From Actinomycetes bacterium (GTDB taxonomy: Bacteria; Actinomycetota; Actinomycetes; Actinomycetales; Cellulomonadaceae): 14,860 nucleotides of DNA. A model generated the notes under the pieces. That model did no database searches. It worked only from the letters and a program-made list of their open reading frames with translations, and was not told the DNA's origin. Positions 7,018-14,806 of this stretch are shown piece by piece (positions within the stretch are counted from its first letter, which is position 1; each line of letters starts with the position of its first letter). The translations under genes were made by a program, and so were the position numbers. The stretch lies in NCBI GenBank assembly GCA_023388235.1, contig JAEWGQ010000284.1, positions 1 to 14,860 of the forward strand. Reading direction: 5' to 3'.

Positions 7018-7658
7018 CCGACCGGTTCGCCTACCCGGACCCGTACTACGCCCCGGGCTGGACCCCGCCCCGGCCCCGGACCGACGGGGTCGCGGTCGCG
7101 TCGCTCGTGACCGGGGTGCTCGGGCTCGGGCCGGTCGCGCTGGGGCTGGGGATCGCCGGGCTGCGGCGCACGCGGCCCGGGCGCCTGGGCGGGCGCGGGT
7201 TCGCGGTCGCGGGCGTCGTGCTGGGGGCGGTCGGCACGCTGGCGTGGCTGGCGGTGGTGGCGCTGGTGCTGACGGTCCTCGCGGCCACCCGCCAGCTGCC
7301 GGCCGACGTCGCCGAGCCGACCGACGCGCACGCGGTGCAGCTCGTCACGGGCAACTGCCTGGCGGAGCTGCCGGCGGACGGGCGCGTCGACCGCGTGCGG
7401 GTCGTGCCCTGCGCCGACCGGCACGCCGCGCAGGTGGTCACGTCCTACGACTTCGGGGACGCCCCGTGGCCGGGCACGGACGCCGCGGCGCAGCGGGTGG
7501 CGGCGGCGTGCGACCTCACCGACGACGAGCGCGCGGCGGGCGCGCACATGGTGGCGTGGGCGCCGACCCGCGACTCGTGGGCCCGCGGTGACCGCACCGG
7601 CCTGTGCCTGGTCGTGCTGCCCGAGCCGGCGGCGGGGTCGGCGCCCGGCGGGGACTGA
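7014..7658 (+). CDS. Membrane protein with DUF4190-like helices and septum-formation-like domain
   Basis: This 214-residue protein has a short cytosolic N-terminus rich in Pro and Tyr ([12 protein letters not shown]). Two hydrophobic helices follow (about 25-50 and 62-92) around the loop [18 protein letters not shown], as in DUF4190. Residues about 105-202 form an extracytoplasmic domain resembling the septum-formation family: [27 protein letters not shown] and GLCLVV carry four cysteines (115, 133, 166, 198) that could form two disulfides. Its role is not established; 'septum formation' is only the family label. The GTG start overlaps the preceding stop by four bases (7014-7017), implying translational coupling. 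Confidence 0.85.
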   Translation: MTDRFAYPDPYYAPGWTPPRPRTDGVAVASLVTGVLGLGPVALGLGIAGLRRTRPGRLGGRGFAVAGVVLGAVGTLAWLAVVALVLTVLAATRQLPADVAEPTDAHAVQLVTGNCLAELPADGRVDRVRVVPCADRHAAQVVTSYDFGDAPWPGTDAAAQRVAAACDLTDDERAAGAHMVAWAPTRDSWARGDRTGLCLVVLPEPAAGSAPGGD

Positions 7659-7678
7659 CCCGCCCCGGTCCGGGCGGG
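7659..7678. terminator. Bidirectional hairpin between converging genes
   Basis: CCCGCCC (7659-7665) pairs with GGGCGGG (7672-7678) over a six-base loop, right after the stop at 7658 and six bases before the TetR stop on the other strand. There is no U-tract, which is usual in actinobacteria. It could end transcripts from both sides. Confidence 0.55.
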
Positions 7679-7683
7679 CGCGC

Positions 7684-8283
7684 TCAGAGCGCCGTGGTCA
7701 GGTGCGCCTGCACGTGCGCGCGCACGATGCCCGCCATGTCGGTGCTGCCGCCGTCCAGCAGCCACTGCACCTGCAGGCCGTCCATCAGGGCGACGAGCTC
7801 GACGCCCGCCGTCGCGGGGTCCACGCCGTCGCGCAGCGCCCCCGCCTCCGCGGCCCGGCGGTAGGCCGTGCCGGTCGCCTCCCGCGCGCGGCGGTACCGG
7901 TCCTGGAAGTACGCGTGCGCGGGGTGGTCGGCCGCCGTGGCCTCGGCCGACAGCACCGCGTACAGCTCGACGATCCCGCGCCGCGCGGCGTTCCGCTCGA
8001 CCACGTCCACGAGGCGGCGCAGCCCGTCGAGCCCTCCGGCGTCGTCCGCGCCGATCCAGGCGCTGTCCACGTCGTCCCGGTGCTCCAGCACCGCCAGCAG
8101 CAGCGACTCCTTGGTCGGGAAGTGGTGGAGCAGCCCGGGGTGGGAGATGCCGCAGCGCGCGGCGATCTCGCGCAGCGACGCCCCGCGGTACCCGGCCTCG
8201 CCGAACAGGGCCATGGCCTGGTCGATGATCTCCCGGCGCTTGGCGCGCCCCTTCGCGTACCCCCGCTGCACCTCGACGGACAT
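7684..8283 (-). CDS. TetR family transcriptional regulator
   Basis: This 199-residue DNA-binding repressor or activator of the TetR family has an N-terminal helix-turn-helix: AMALFGEAGYRGASLREIAARCGISHPGLLHHFPTKESLL spans about 23-62, with recognition helix SHPGLLHHF. The C-terminal part is a helical ligand domain whose inducer cannot be predicted. ATG at 8283 begins MSVEVQRGYAKGRAKRREII; a weak GGGGAG lies upstream. A longer start at 8322 (GTG) would add 13 residues of no family resemblance. It diverges from the FSP1-like oxidoreductase with 195 bp between, so that gene and its own are the likely targets. Confidence 0.9.
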   Translation of the reverse strand: MSVEVQRGYAKGRAKRREIIDQAMALFGEAGYRGASLREIAARCGISHPGLLHHFPTKESLLLAVLEHRDDVDSAWIGADDAGGLDGLRRLVDVVERNAARRGIVELYAVLSAEATAADHPAHAYFQDRYRRAREATGTAYRRAAEAGALRDGVDPATAGVELVALMDGLQVQWLLDGGSTDMAGIVRAHVQAHLTTAL

Positions 8284-8360
8284 GTCCCACGCTCCCCGCT
8301 GACGGCCCGTGGCGCCCCGCACGGCGCCGGCGTCAGCGTCTCACAGGCGGGCCCCGCTGC

Positions 8361-8401
8361 GACGCGCGTCACGGCGACCCGCGGGCCGTCCGTCCCGGAC
8401 G
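8361..8401. promoter_or_regulatory. Candidate operator palindromes in TetR/oxidoreductase intergenic region
   Basis: The 195-bp divergent region (8284-8478) contains a perfect 10-bp palindrome GACGCGCGTC (8361-8370) and an inverted repeat CGTCCG-TCC-CGGACG (8387-8401). TetR proteins commonly bind 15-bp-class palindromes in such regions, so the latter is the better operator candidate. TCTCAC (8339-8344) and GTGAGA (8416-8421) form a wider pair. No clear -10 box could be assigned for either gene. Confidence 0.35.
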
Positions 8402-8478
8402 TGGTGACGGCCCAGGTGAGAGGCTGGACGCACCGGTGCGCGAGGGGCGCCGCCGGACGGGCGAGGGAGGCGCAGGAC

Positions 8479-9573
8479 ATGGCAGCACCGCGGGTCGTCG
8501 TGGTCGGGGGCGGGTACGGCGGGGCGCGGGTCGCGTCGCTGCTCGACGACGTGGCCGAGGTCGTGCTGGTCGAGCCGAAGGACGCGTTCGTGCACGCCTC
8601 GGCGGCGCTGCGCGCGGCGGTCGACCCCGTGTGGGAGTCCCGCGTGTTCTTCCCGTACGACCGGCTGCTCGAGCGGGGCCGCATCCTGCACCAGCGCGTC
8701 GAGCGCGCCACGTCCGCGGGCGTGCAGCTCGGCGACGGCACGTCCCTCGACGCGGACTACCTGGTGCTCGCCACCGGCACGTCGTACCCGTTCCCGGCGA
8801 AGTTCATCGAGGCCGAGACGCACGTCGCCCAGGCCCGGCTCGCCCGGATGCGCGCGGGGCTGGAGCAGGCGCAGCGGGTGCTCGTGGTCGGCGCCGGCGC
8901 CGTGGGGCTCGAGCTCGTCGGCGAGCTGCTGGACGCCTACCCGCACCTGGCGGTCACCGTCGTGGACCAGGCGGAGGACGCCCTGATGAGCGGCGACTAC
9001 CTGCCGGAGCTGCGGGCCGCGGTGCACGAGCAGCTCGACGGCCGCGACGTGCGGTTCGTGCTGGGGTCCCGGCTCGGGTACCTGCCGCCGGTGGACGTCG
9101 GCGTGCACGAGCCGTTCGTCGTGCACACCGAGGCGGGCGAGCGCATCGAGGCGCAGATGTGGTTCCGCTGCTACGGCAACCTGCCGGCGAGCGACTACCT
9201 GGCGGGCGACCTCGCGGACGTCCGGAACGGGCTCGGCGAGGTGCGGGTCGAGCCGACCCTGGCGCTGACCGGCCACCCCACCGTGTTCGCCGTCGGCGAC
9301 ATCACCGACGTGCCGGAGTCGAAGCGCGCGTCCGCCGCCCGCGACCACGCCGCGGTCGTCGCGCAGAACATCCGCGCCGCGATCGCCGGCGAGCAGCCGG
9401 GCGCGACGTACGCGCCCGCCCCGGAGCGGATCGTGCTGCCGCTCGGGCGCACGGGCGGCGCGTCGCAGGTCGTGGACGAGGACGGCACCCGCCGCGTGCT
9501 CGGGGCGGAGGAGACGAGCCGGATCAAGGGCGCGGACCTCTACTCGACCGCGATGGCGGAGCTGTTCGGCTGA
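8479..9573 (+). CDS. AIFM2/FSP1-like FAD-dependent NAD(P)H oxidoreductase
   Basis: This 364-residue two-dinucleotide-domain flavoprotein resembles type II NADH dehydrogenases and eukaryotic AIFM2/FSP1. The FAD motif is VVVVGGGYGGARVAS (6-20), the NAD(P)H motif is VLVVGAGAVGLELVGEL (134-150), and the second FAD contact is VFAVGDITD (269-277). Shared with AIFM2 are HASAALRAAV (39-48), LATGTSYPFPAKF (97-109) and the C-terminal LPLGRTGGASQV (319-330) followed by SRIKGADLYSTAMAELFG. It probably transfers electrons from NAD(P)H to a quinone or similar acceptor; the acceptor is not known. There is no transmembrane helix; the C-terminus may bind membrane. The ATG has GGGAGG eight bases before it. It diverges from the TetR gene and converges on the DedA gene with one base between stops. 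Confidence 0.9.
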   Translation: MAAPRVVVVGGGYGGARVASLLDDVAEVVLVEPKDAFVHASAALRAAVDPVWESRVFFPYDRLLERGRILHQRVERATSAGVQLGDGTSLDADYLVLATGTSYPFPAKFIEAETHVAQARLARMRAGLEQAQRVLVVGAGAVGLELVGELLDAYPHLAVTVVDQAEDALMSGDYLPELRAAVHEQLDGRDVRFVLGSRLGYLPPVDVGVHEPFVVHTEAGERIEAQMWFRCYGNLPASDYLAGDLADVRNGLGEVRVEPTLALTGHPTVFAVGDITDVPESKRASAARDHAAVVAQNIRAAIAGEQPGATYAPAPERIVLPLGRTGGASQVVDEDGTRRVLGAEETSRIKGADLYSTAMAELFG

Positions 9574-9574
9574 C

Positions 9575-10249
9575 TCACGCGGCGCCGGCGGACCTGCGCC
9601 GGCGCAGGCGCGTCCAGACGAACCGGACGAGCACGATCACGATCGCCGCGTACACCGCGTAGTTGATGTAGTCGGAGTAGTGCCCGACGTCCTCCCACTG
9701 CGCGCCGAGGACGTACCCGGCGACGATGAGCGCGGTGTTCCACACGGCGCTGCCCACGGCCGTGTAGAGCAGGAACCGGCCGACGGGCATGCGCTCGAGC
9801 CCGGCCGGGATCGACACCAGCGAGCGGACGACCGGCACGCACCGGCCGATCAGCACCGCGGCGCCGCCGTGCCGCCGGAACCAGGACTCCGCCCGGTCGA
9901 GGTCCTCGACCTCCATGAGCGGCAGGCGCTCCAGCCACCGGCGCAGCCGCTGCCGGCCGAACCACAGGCCGAGGCCGTACAGCAGCCACGCGCCGGCGAC
10001 CGCCCCGACGGTGGCGCCGACGATCGCACCGGCCAGCGGCATGCGGCCCTGGCTGGCGACGTACCCGGCGACGGGCAGCACCACCTCGGACGGGATCGGC
10101 GGGAACACGTTCTCCAGCGCGACCAGCAGGCCCACGCCGACGGGGCCGAGCGCGTCGACCACGCTCACCACCCACCCGGCGAGGCCGGTCAGCTCGGGCG
10201 CGCCGGAGCCGGAGGCGGCGGCGGTCAGGGCGGCGGGAGCGAGGTTCAT
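9575..10249 (-). CDS. DedA family (SNARE-associated/VTT domain) membrane protein, second copy
   Basis: This 224-residue DedA protein differs strongly from the one at 1299-2054 and is closer to classical DedA. The re-entrant motif is ALENVFPPIPSEVVLPVAGYVASQG (E46, E55), the basic segment is GRCVPVVRSLVSIPAGLERM (R136, R142), followed by GRFLLYTAVGSAVWNTALIVAGYVLG, and a final helix with an Arg-rich tail (RLRRRR). Together they give the usual DedA hydrophobic pattern. The start is ATG at 10249; the frame is open upstream, but the family match begins here. No ribosome site is present; a TAGCGT box (10266-10271) 16 bases upstream would give a leader of about ten bases. Its stop faces the oxidoreductase stop with one base between them. 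Confidence 0.92.
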   Translation of the reverse strand: MNLAPAALTAAASGSGAPELTGLAGWVVSVVDALGPVGVGLLVALENVFPPIPSEVVLPVAGYVASQGRMPLAGAIVGATVGAVAGAWLLYGLGLWFGRQRLRRWLERLPLMEVEDLDRAESWFRRHGGAAVLIGRCVPVVRSLVSIPAGLERMPVGRFLLYTAVGSAVWNTALIVAGYVLGAQWEDVGHYSDYINYAVYAAIVIVLVRFVWTRLRRRRSAGAA

Positions 10250-10265
10250 CGCGGTCGATGGTCGC

Positions 10266-10271
10266 ACGCTA
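10266..10271 (-). promoter_or_regulatory. Possible -10 box (TAGCGT) of the second DedA gene
   Basis: TAGCGT on the minus strand lies 16 bases before the ATG at 10249, giving a predicted start about ten bases ahead of the codon. The fit is less tight than for the leaderless starts elsewhere in the window. Confidence 0.35.
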
Positions 10272-10287
10272 CGGCCCCCGCGGCCCC

Positions 10288-10328
10288 CGGACGTGCACCT
10301 ACGCGGCGGACGTGCACGGCTCGTGCAC
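10288..10328. repeat. Three CGTGCAC sites upstream of the second DedA gene
   Basis: CGGACGTGCAC occurs at 10288-10298 and 10307-10317 (period 19), and CGTGCAC again at 10322-10328. Each contains the palindrome GTGCAC. They lie between the clpB terminator and the DedA promoter box, so they could be binding sites for a regulator of the DedA gene. The 152-bp gap otherwise holds the terminator and promoter box. Confidence 0.4.
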
Positions 10329-10349
10329 ACCGCGCGCACGGCACGGACG

Positions 10350-10381
10350 CGCCCGCCCGCCCCCGGCGGGGCGGGCGGGCG
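10350..10381 (-). terminator. Strong clpB terminator hairpin
   Basis: CGCCCGCCCGCCCC (10350-10363) pairs perfectly with GGGGCGGGCGGGCG (10368-10381) over the loop CGGC. It lies 20 bases beyond the clpB stop on the minus strand and separates clpB from the DedA gene downstream. There is no T-run, but a 14-bp G/C stem is very stable. Confidence 0.75.
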
Positions 10382-10401
10382 TGGTCAGCGGCTCCGCGTG
10401 C

Positions 10402-13008
10402 TCAGACCCGGGTGAGCACCAGGCCGGACGCGTCGTCGGCGGGGCGGGACACCCGGACGGTGTCGCCGTCGTGCACCTCGCCCGCGAGCAGCATCCGGGC
10501 CAGCCGGTCGCCGATCTCGCGCTGCACCAGCCGCCGCAGCGGGCGGGCGCCGTAGGCGGGGTCGAAGCCCTCGATCGCCAGCCACTCGCGCGCCGCGGGG
10601 TCCACGTCGAGCGTGAGCCGGCGGTCGGCGAGCCGGGCCGACAGCGACGCGACCTGCAGGTCCACGATCCGGGTGATCTCCTCGAGCGACAGCGGGTCGA
10701 ACAGCACGATGTCGTCGAGCCGGTTGAGGAACTCCGGCTTGAACGCCTCGCGCACGGCGCCCATGACGGCGGCCCGGCGCTGCTCGGGGTCGAGCAGCGG
10801 GTCCACCAGGAACTGCGAGCCGAGGTTCGAGGTCAGCACCAGGATGACGTTCCGGAAGTCGACCGTGCGGCCCTGGCCGTCGGTGAGCCGCCCGTCGTCG
10901 AGCACCTGCAGCAGGATGTCGAAGACCTCCGGGTGCGCCTTCTCGACCTCGTCGAGCAGGAGCACCGAGTACGGCCGGCGCCGCACGGCCTCGGTGAGCT
11001 GGCCGCCCTCCTCGTAGCCGACGTACCCCGGGGGCGCCCCGATGAGGCGCGCGACGGAGTGCCGCTCGGCGTACTCGGACATGTCGATCCGCACCATGGC
11101 GCGCTCGTCGTCGAACAGGAAGTCCGCGAGCGCCTTGGCGAGCTCGGTCTTGCCGACGCCGGTCGGGCCGAGGAACAGGAACGACCCGGTCGGGCGGTCG
11201 GGGTCCGCGATCCCCGCGCGGGAGCGCCGCACGGCGTCCGACACCGCGGCGACGGCGGCCTTCTGGCCGATCAGCCGCTCGCCGATGACGTCCTCCATCC
11301 GGAGCAGCTTCGCGGTCTCCCCCTCGAGCAGCCGCCCGGCGGGGATGCCGGTCCACATCGCGACGACCTCGGCGATCTCGTCCGGGCCGACCTTGTCCGC
11401 GATCATCGGGGTGTCGTCCGCGACGGACGCGTCGGCCTCGCGCTCGCTGCGCTCCGCCTCGGCGATCTCCTTCTCGACGGCCGGGATCTCCCCGTACTGC
11501 AGGCGCGCGGCCGCGGCGAGGTCGCCCTCGCGCAGCAGCCGGTCCGCGGTGGAGCGCAGGTCGTCCAGGCGCGCCTTGAGGTCGCCGACCAGGTTGTGCC
11601 CGGCCTTCTCCTTCTCCCAGCGCGCGGTCAGCCCGGCGAGCTCCTCGCGGCGGTCGGCCAGGTCGGCGCGCAGCTTCTCCAGCCGCTCGCGGGAGGCCGG
11701 GTCGTCCGCCTCGGACAGCACGACCTCCTCCATCTCGAGGCGGGTCACGGCGCGCTGCAGCTCGTCGATCTCGACCGGCGAGGAGTCGAGCTCCATCCGC
11801 AGCCGGGACGCGGCCTCGTCCACCAGGTCGATCGCCTTGTCCGGCAGCTGCCGGCCGGTGATGTACCGGTCGGACAGCGCGGCCGCGGCGACGAGCGCGG
11901 CGTCCGAGATGGTCACCTTGTGGTGCGCCTCGTACCGCTCCTTGAGGCCGCGCAGGATCGCGACGGTGTCCTCGACGGAGGGCTCGCCGACGAAGACCTG
12001 CTGGAACCGGCGCTCCAGCGCGGGGTCCTTCTCGATCCGCTCGCGGTACTCGTCGAGCGTCGTGGCACCGACCAGCCGGAGCTCGCCGCGCGCCAGCATG
12101 GGCTTGAGCATGTTGCCGGCGTCCATCGCGCCCTCGCCGCCGGCGCCCGCGCCGACGACGGTGTGCAGCTCGTCGATGAAGGTGACGACCTCGCCCTCGG
12201 ACGAGGTGATCTCCTGCAGGACGGCCTTGAGCCGCTCCTCGAACTCGCCGCGGTACTTCGCGCCCGCGACCATGGCGGCCAGGTCGAGCGAGACCAGGCG
12301 CTTGCCGCGCAGGGACTCCGGCACGTCGCCGGCGACGATGCGCTGCGCGAGGCCCTCGACGACGGCGGTCTTGCCGACGCCGGGCTCGCCGATGAGGACG
12401 GGGTTGTTCTTGGTGCGGCGCGACAGCACCTGGATGACGCGGCGGATCTCGGCGTCCCGGCCGATGACCGGGTCGAGCTTGCCGTCCCGCGCGCGCTCGG
12501 TGAGGTCCACGCCGTACTGCTCGAGCGCCTTGTAGGTGCCCTCGGGGTTCGGGCTGGTGACGCGGGCGGAGCCGCGGACGGACGGCAGGGCGGCGGCGAG
12601 CGCGTCCCGGGAGGCGCCCTGGGCGCGCAGCGCGTCGGCCACGCCGGTCTGCCCGGCGGCCAGGCCGAGCAGCAGGTGCTCGGTGGACACGTAGTCGTCC
12701 CCGAGCGTGCGGGCCTCGGCGGAGGCGGCCTCGATCGCGGCGGCCGTCGCGCGGGACGCGGTCGGCTGCGCCACGGACGAGCCGCTCGCGGCGGGCAGGT
12801 TCACCAGGACGGCGCGCACGGCGCGACCCAGCGCACCGCGGTCGGCACCCACCGCGTCGAGCAGGCCGTTCGCCACGCCGCCCTCCTGGGCGAGCAGGGC
12901 GTTGAGCAGGTGGGCCGGCTCGAGCTGCGGGTTCCCCGCCGCGGACGCCTGCTGGATGGCGTCGCCGATGGCCTCCTGCGACTTGGTGGTGAGCTTCGCG
13001 TCCAACAT
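10402..13008 (-). CDS. clpB: ATP-dependent disaggregase ClpB
   Basis: This 868-residue cytosolic AAA+ chaperone is a hexamer that, with DnaK, threads and rescues aggregated proteins. The N-domain (Clp_N repeats) covers about 1-145. The first AAA domain has Walker A GEPGVGKT (about 203-210) and Walker B TFIDELH (about 276). The middle coiled coil (about 410-530) that marks ClpB rather than ClpA/ClpC is present: [15 protein letters not shown] to [15 protein letters not shown]. The second AAA domain has Walker A GPTGVGKT (about 613-620), Walker B LLLDEVEK (about 681-688), and sensor-2 GAR near 816-822. ATG at 13008 has GGAGGGG almost touching it; a TTG one codon in would give better spacing and begin like other ClpB (MDAKLTT). 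The gene is preceded by a HAIR-like repeat and followed by a terminator, so it is probably monocistronic. Confidence 0.97.
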   Translation of the reverse strand: MLDAKLTTKSQEAIGDAIQQASAAGNPQLEPAHLLNALLAQEGGVANGLLDAVGADRGALGRAVRAVLVNLPAASGSSVAQPTASRATAAAIEAASAEARTLGDDYVSTEHLLLGLAAGQTGVADALRAQGASRDALAAALPSVRGSARVTSPNPEGTYKALEQYGVDLTERARDGKLDPVIGRDAEIRRVIQVLSRRTKNNPVLIGEPGVGKTAVVEGLAQRIVAGDVPESLRGKRLVSLDLAAMVAGAKYRGEFEERLKAVLQEITSSEGEVVTFIDELHTVVGAGAGGEGAMDAGNMLKPMLARGELRLVGATTLDEYRERIEKDPALERRFQQVFVGEPSVEDTVAILRGLKERYEAHHKVTISDAALVAAAALSDRYITGRQLPDKAIDLVDEAASRLRMELDSSPVEIDELQRAVTRLEMEEVVLSEADDPASRERLEKLRADLADRREELAGLTARWEKEKAGHNLVGDLKARLDDLRSTADRLLREGDLAAAARLQYGEIPAVEKEIAEAERSEREADASVADDTPMIADKVGPDEIAEVVAMWTGIPAGRLLEGETAKLLRMEDVIGERLIGQKAAVAAVSDAVRRSRAGIADPDRPTGSFLFLGPTGVGKTELAKALADFLFDDERAMVRIDMSEYAERHSVARLIGAPPGYVGYEEGGQLTEAVRRRPYSVLLLDEVEKAHPEVFDILLQVLDDGRLTDGQGRTVDFRNVILVLTSNLGSQFLVDPLLDPEQRRAAVMGAVREAFKPEFLNRLDDIVLFDPLSLEEITRIVDLQVASLSARLADRRLTLDVDPAAREWLAIEGFDPAYGARPLRRLVQREIGDRLARMLLAGEVHDGDTVRVSRPADDASGLVLTRV

Positions 13009-13080
13009 CCCCTCCGTGCGTCGGGTCTCGTGCGGCCGGCGGCCGCGGGTGATCGGTCCTGCCAGGTCCAACCCCGTCGA

Positions 13081-13103
13081 AGTTGAGCCTATTCCGCTCA
13101 ACT
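13081..13103. promoter_or_regulatory. HAIR-type HspR operator upstream of clpB
   Basis: AGTTGAGC (13081-13088) and GCTCAACT (13096-13103) are perfect inverted arms with a seven-base spacer. The HspR-associated inverted repeat is CTTGAGT-N7-ACTCAAG; the TTGAG core and the N7 spacer match, while flanking arm bases differ. A minus-strand TAGGCT (13086-13091) inside the repeat fits a -10 box, so a bound repressor would block it. The site is 72 bases from the clpB ATG. clpB is a known HspR target in actinobacteria; that HspR exists in this organism is inferred. Confidence 0.7.
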
Positions 13104-13214
13104 CTGCCCGTCGAGCCGGGCGAGCGGCCGCGACCCTTCCGCGCGCCCGCCCCGGGTGCTGGGATGGCGGCAGCGGGCGGGGACCCCTGCCCCCGGCGTC
13201 CGGGGAGGACGAGC

Positions 13215-14009
13215 ATGAGCGTGCAGGAGCAGCCCTGGGCCGACGGCACCCCCTGCTGGGCGGAGCTCGCGGTGCCCGACCTCGACCTCGGCCGGCAGTT
13301 CTACGGCGCGCTGCTGGGCTGGGACTGGGAGGTCGGCCCGGAGGAGACCGGGTTCTACAGCCAGGGCCTGCTCGGCGGCCGGCACGTCGCCGCGCTCAAC
13401 GGGTACCGGCCCGACCCGGACGCCCCGGTGGCGTGGCTGACGTTCCTCGCGACGTCCGACGCCGCCGCGACCGCGGACCGGGCCGTCGCCGCGGGCGCGC
13501 AGGTCCCGGCGCCGGTCATGGACGTCATGGGGTACGGCCGGATGGCGGTGCTCGTCGACCCCGTCGGCGCGCCCGTCGCGCTGTGGCAGGCGGGCACCTC
13601 CGTCGGCGCGCAGGTCGTCGACGAGCCCGGCGCGATGACCTGGAACGAGCACCTGTCCGCCCACCCCGGCCGGGCGCGGGAGTTCTACGCCGCCGTCGCG
13701 GGCTGGACCTACACCGACCTCAGCGCCCCGGGCTTCGACTACACCAGCGCGGAGGCCGCGGGGCGCACGGTCGGCGGCATCGGGGGCCTCGGGGGCACCG
13801 CGGGCGGAGCGGGGGCGCCCGGGTGGGCCGTCTACTTCGCGGTCGCCGACACCGACGCGACCGCGGCCGCGGCGGTCCGGCTCGGGGGCGCGGTGCACGC
13901 CGCGCCGCAGGACTCGCCCTACGGCCGGCTCGCCGGGGTGACCGGCCCGTTCGGCGAGCGGTTCTGGCTCATGTCGACCGACGAGCCCCGCAGCGCGCCC
14001 GCGGCGTGA
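13215..14009 (+). CDS. Two-domain VOC (glyoxalase/bleomycin-resistance-like) protein, CFP30B/TB27.3-like
   Basis: This 264-residue protein has two vicinal-oxygen-chelate modules, about 10-128 and 138-255. Module one begins [28 protein letters not shown] and ends [11 protein letters not shown]. Module two begins [26 protein letters not shown] and ends [11 protein letters not shown]. The order and motifs (W..L....FY..L.GW, DP.GA..ALWQ) resemble the mycobacterial antigen CFP30B/TB27.3; the ligand or reaction is unknown, and metal ligands are not obvious. The chosen ATG has GGGGAGGA five bases upstream; the frame is open further upstream but unlike the family. It diverges from clpB with 206 bp between, which contains the HAIR site near clpB. 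trmB follows 31 bp later, with its own promoter box overlapping this gene's end. Confidence 0.88.
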   Translation: MSVQEQPWADGTPCWAELAVPDLDLGRQFYGALLGWDWEVGPEETGFYSQGLLGGRHVAALNGYRPDPDAPVAWLTFLATSDAAATADRAVAAGAQVPAPVMDVMGYGRMAVLVDPVGAPVALWQAGTSVGAQVVDEPGAMTWNEHLSAHPGRAREFYAAVAGWTYTDLSAPGFDYTSAEAAGRTVGGIGGLGGTAGGAGAPGWAVYFAVADTDATAAAAVRLGGAVHAAPQDSPYGRLAGVTGPFGERFWLMSTDEPRSAPAA

Positions 14010-14033
14010 CGGGCGGCGCGGCGCGGCTACCCT
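14006..14033 (+). promoter_or_regulatory. trmB promoter: GTGACG / TACCCT, leaderless type
   Basis: TACCCT (14028-14033) ends seven bases before the GTG start of trmB; GTGACG (14006-14011), which includes the upstream stop codon, is a fair -35 with a 16-base spacer. No ribosome site is present. Confidence 0.55.
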
Positions 14034-14040
14034 CAACGCC

Positions 14041-14805
14041 GTGCCCATCCCCGACGACCCCGTGACCCGCCCCGGCGACGCGTTCCGGCACGCGCGGAAG
14101 GCGGAGGGCGAGCCCGTCCGCACGTTCCACCCGCGGCGGGCCACGCTCGGCGGGCGGCGGACCGACGCGCTGGACCGGCTGTGGCCGCGGTACGGGTTCT
14201 CGGTGCACGACCCGGCGCTGGGCCTCGCGCCCACCGGGCCCGACGGCACGCTCGACGCGGTCGCGCTGTTCGGCCGGTCCGCGCCGCTCGTCCTCGAGAT
14301 CGGCTCCGGCATGGGCGACGCGACCGTCGCCATGGCCGCCGCCGACCCCGGCCGGGACTACCTCGCGGTCGAGGTGCACCTGCCCGGGATCGCGAACCTG
14401 CTCGCGCTCGTCGACGAGCAGGGCCTGACGAACGTGCGGGTCGCGCACGGCGACGCCCTGGACCTCGCCCGCCGGGTGCTGGCGCCGGGCTCGCTCGACG
14501 CCGTGCACCTCTACTTCCCGGACCCGTGGCCCAAGGCGCGGCACCACAAGCGGCGGATCGTCGCGCCGCCGCACGTCGCGCTGCTGCGCAGCCGGCTGGC
14601 GCTCGGCGGCACGCTGCACTGCGCGACGGACTGGGAGCCCTACGCCGAGCAGATGCTCGCGGTGGTCGACGCGGACCCCGGGCTGACCAACCCGCACCAC
14701 GGGTACGCGCCCCGGCCGGAGCACCGCCCCGTCACGCGGTTCGAGCGGCGCGGCCTCGCGGCGGGCCGGGCGGTCCGGGACGTGGTCGCGACCCGCACCG
14801 CCTGA
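14041..14805 (+). CDS. trmB: tRNA (guanine-N7-)-methyltransferase
   Basis: This 254-residue SAM-dependent enzyme makes m7G at position 46 in the variable loop of many tRNAs. The SAM-binding motif is LEIGSGMGDAT (85-95), with the acidic E111 in YLAVEVH closing the next strand. The TrmB signature YFPDPWPKARHHKRRI (158-173) and the motifs ATDWEPYAEQM (195-205) and TRFERRG (232-238) are intact. The N-terminal extension (about 80 residues, including the RTFHPRRATL segment) is common in actinobacterial TrmB. The GTG start is chosen because TACCCT lies seven bases before it. Nothing in the neighbourhood ties it to another tRNA gene; the stop is followed almost at once by a 24-bp tandem repeat. Confidence 0.95.
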   Translation: MPIPDDPVTRPGDAFRHARKAEGEPVRTFHPRRATLGGRRTDALDRLWPRYGFSVHDPALGLAPTGPDGTLDAVALFGRSAPLVLEIGSGMGDATVAMAAADPGRDYLAVEVHLPGIANLLALVDEQGLTNVRVAHGDALDLARRVLAPGSLDAVHLYFPDPWPKARHHKRRIVAPPHVALLRSRLALGGTLHCATDWEPYAEQMLAVVDADPGLTNPHHGYAPRPEHRPVTRFERRGLAAGRAVRDVVATRTA

Positions 14806-14806
14806 C

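Noticed and set aside
10258..13086. 942-codon open frame opposite clpB
   Set aside because: Composition is that of an antisense frame (Arg/Gly/Leu/Val runs), there is no ribosome site or domain, and it lies exactly over a strongly conserved gene.
13009..13101. Extended ClpB N-terminus starting at 13101
   Set aside because: The additional 31 residues are unlike ClpB N-termini, and the start would lie inside the HAIR operator and before the likely transcription start.
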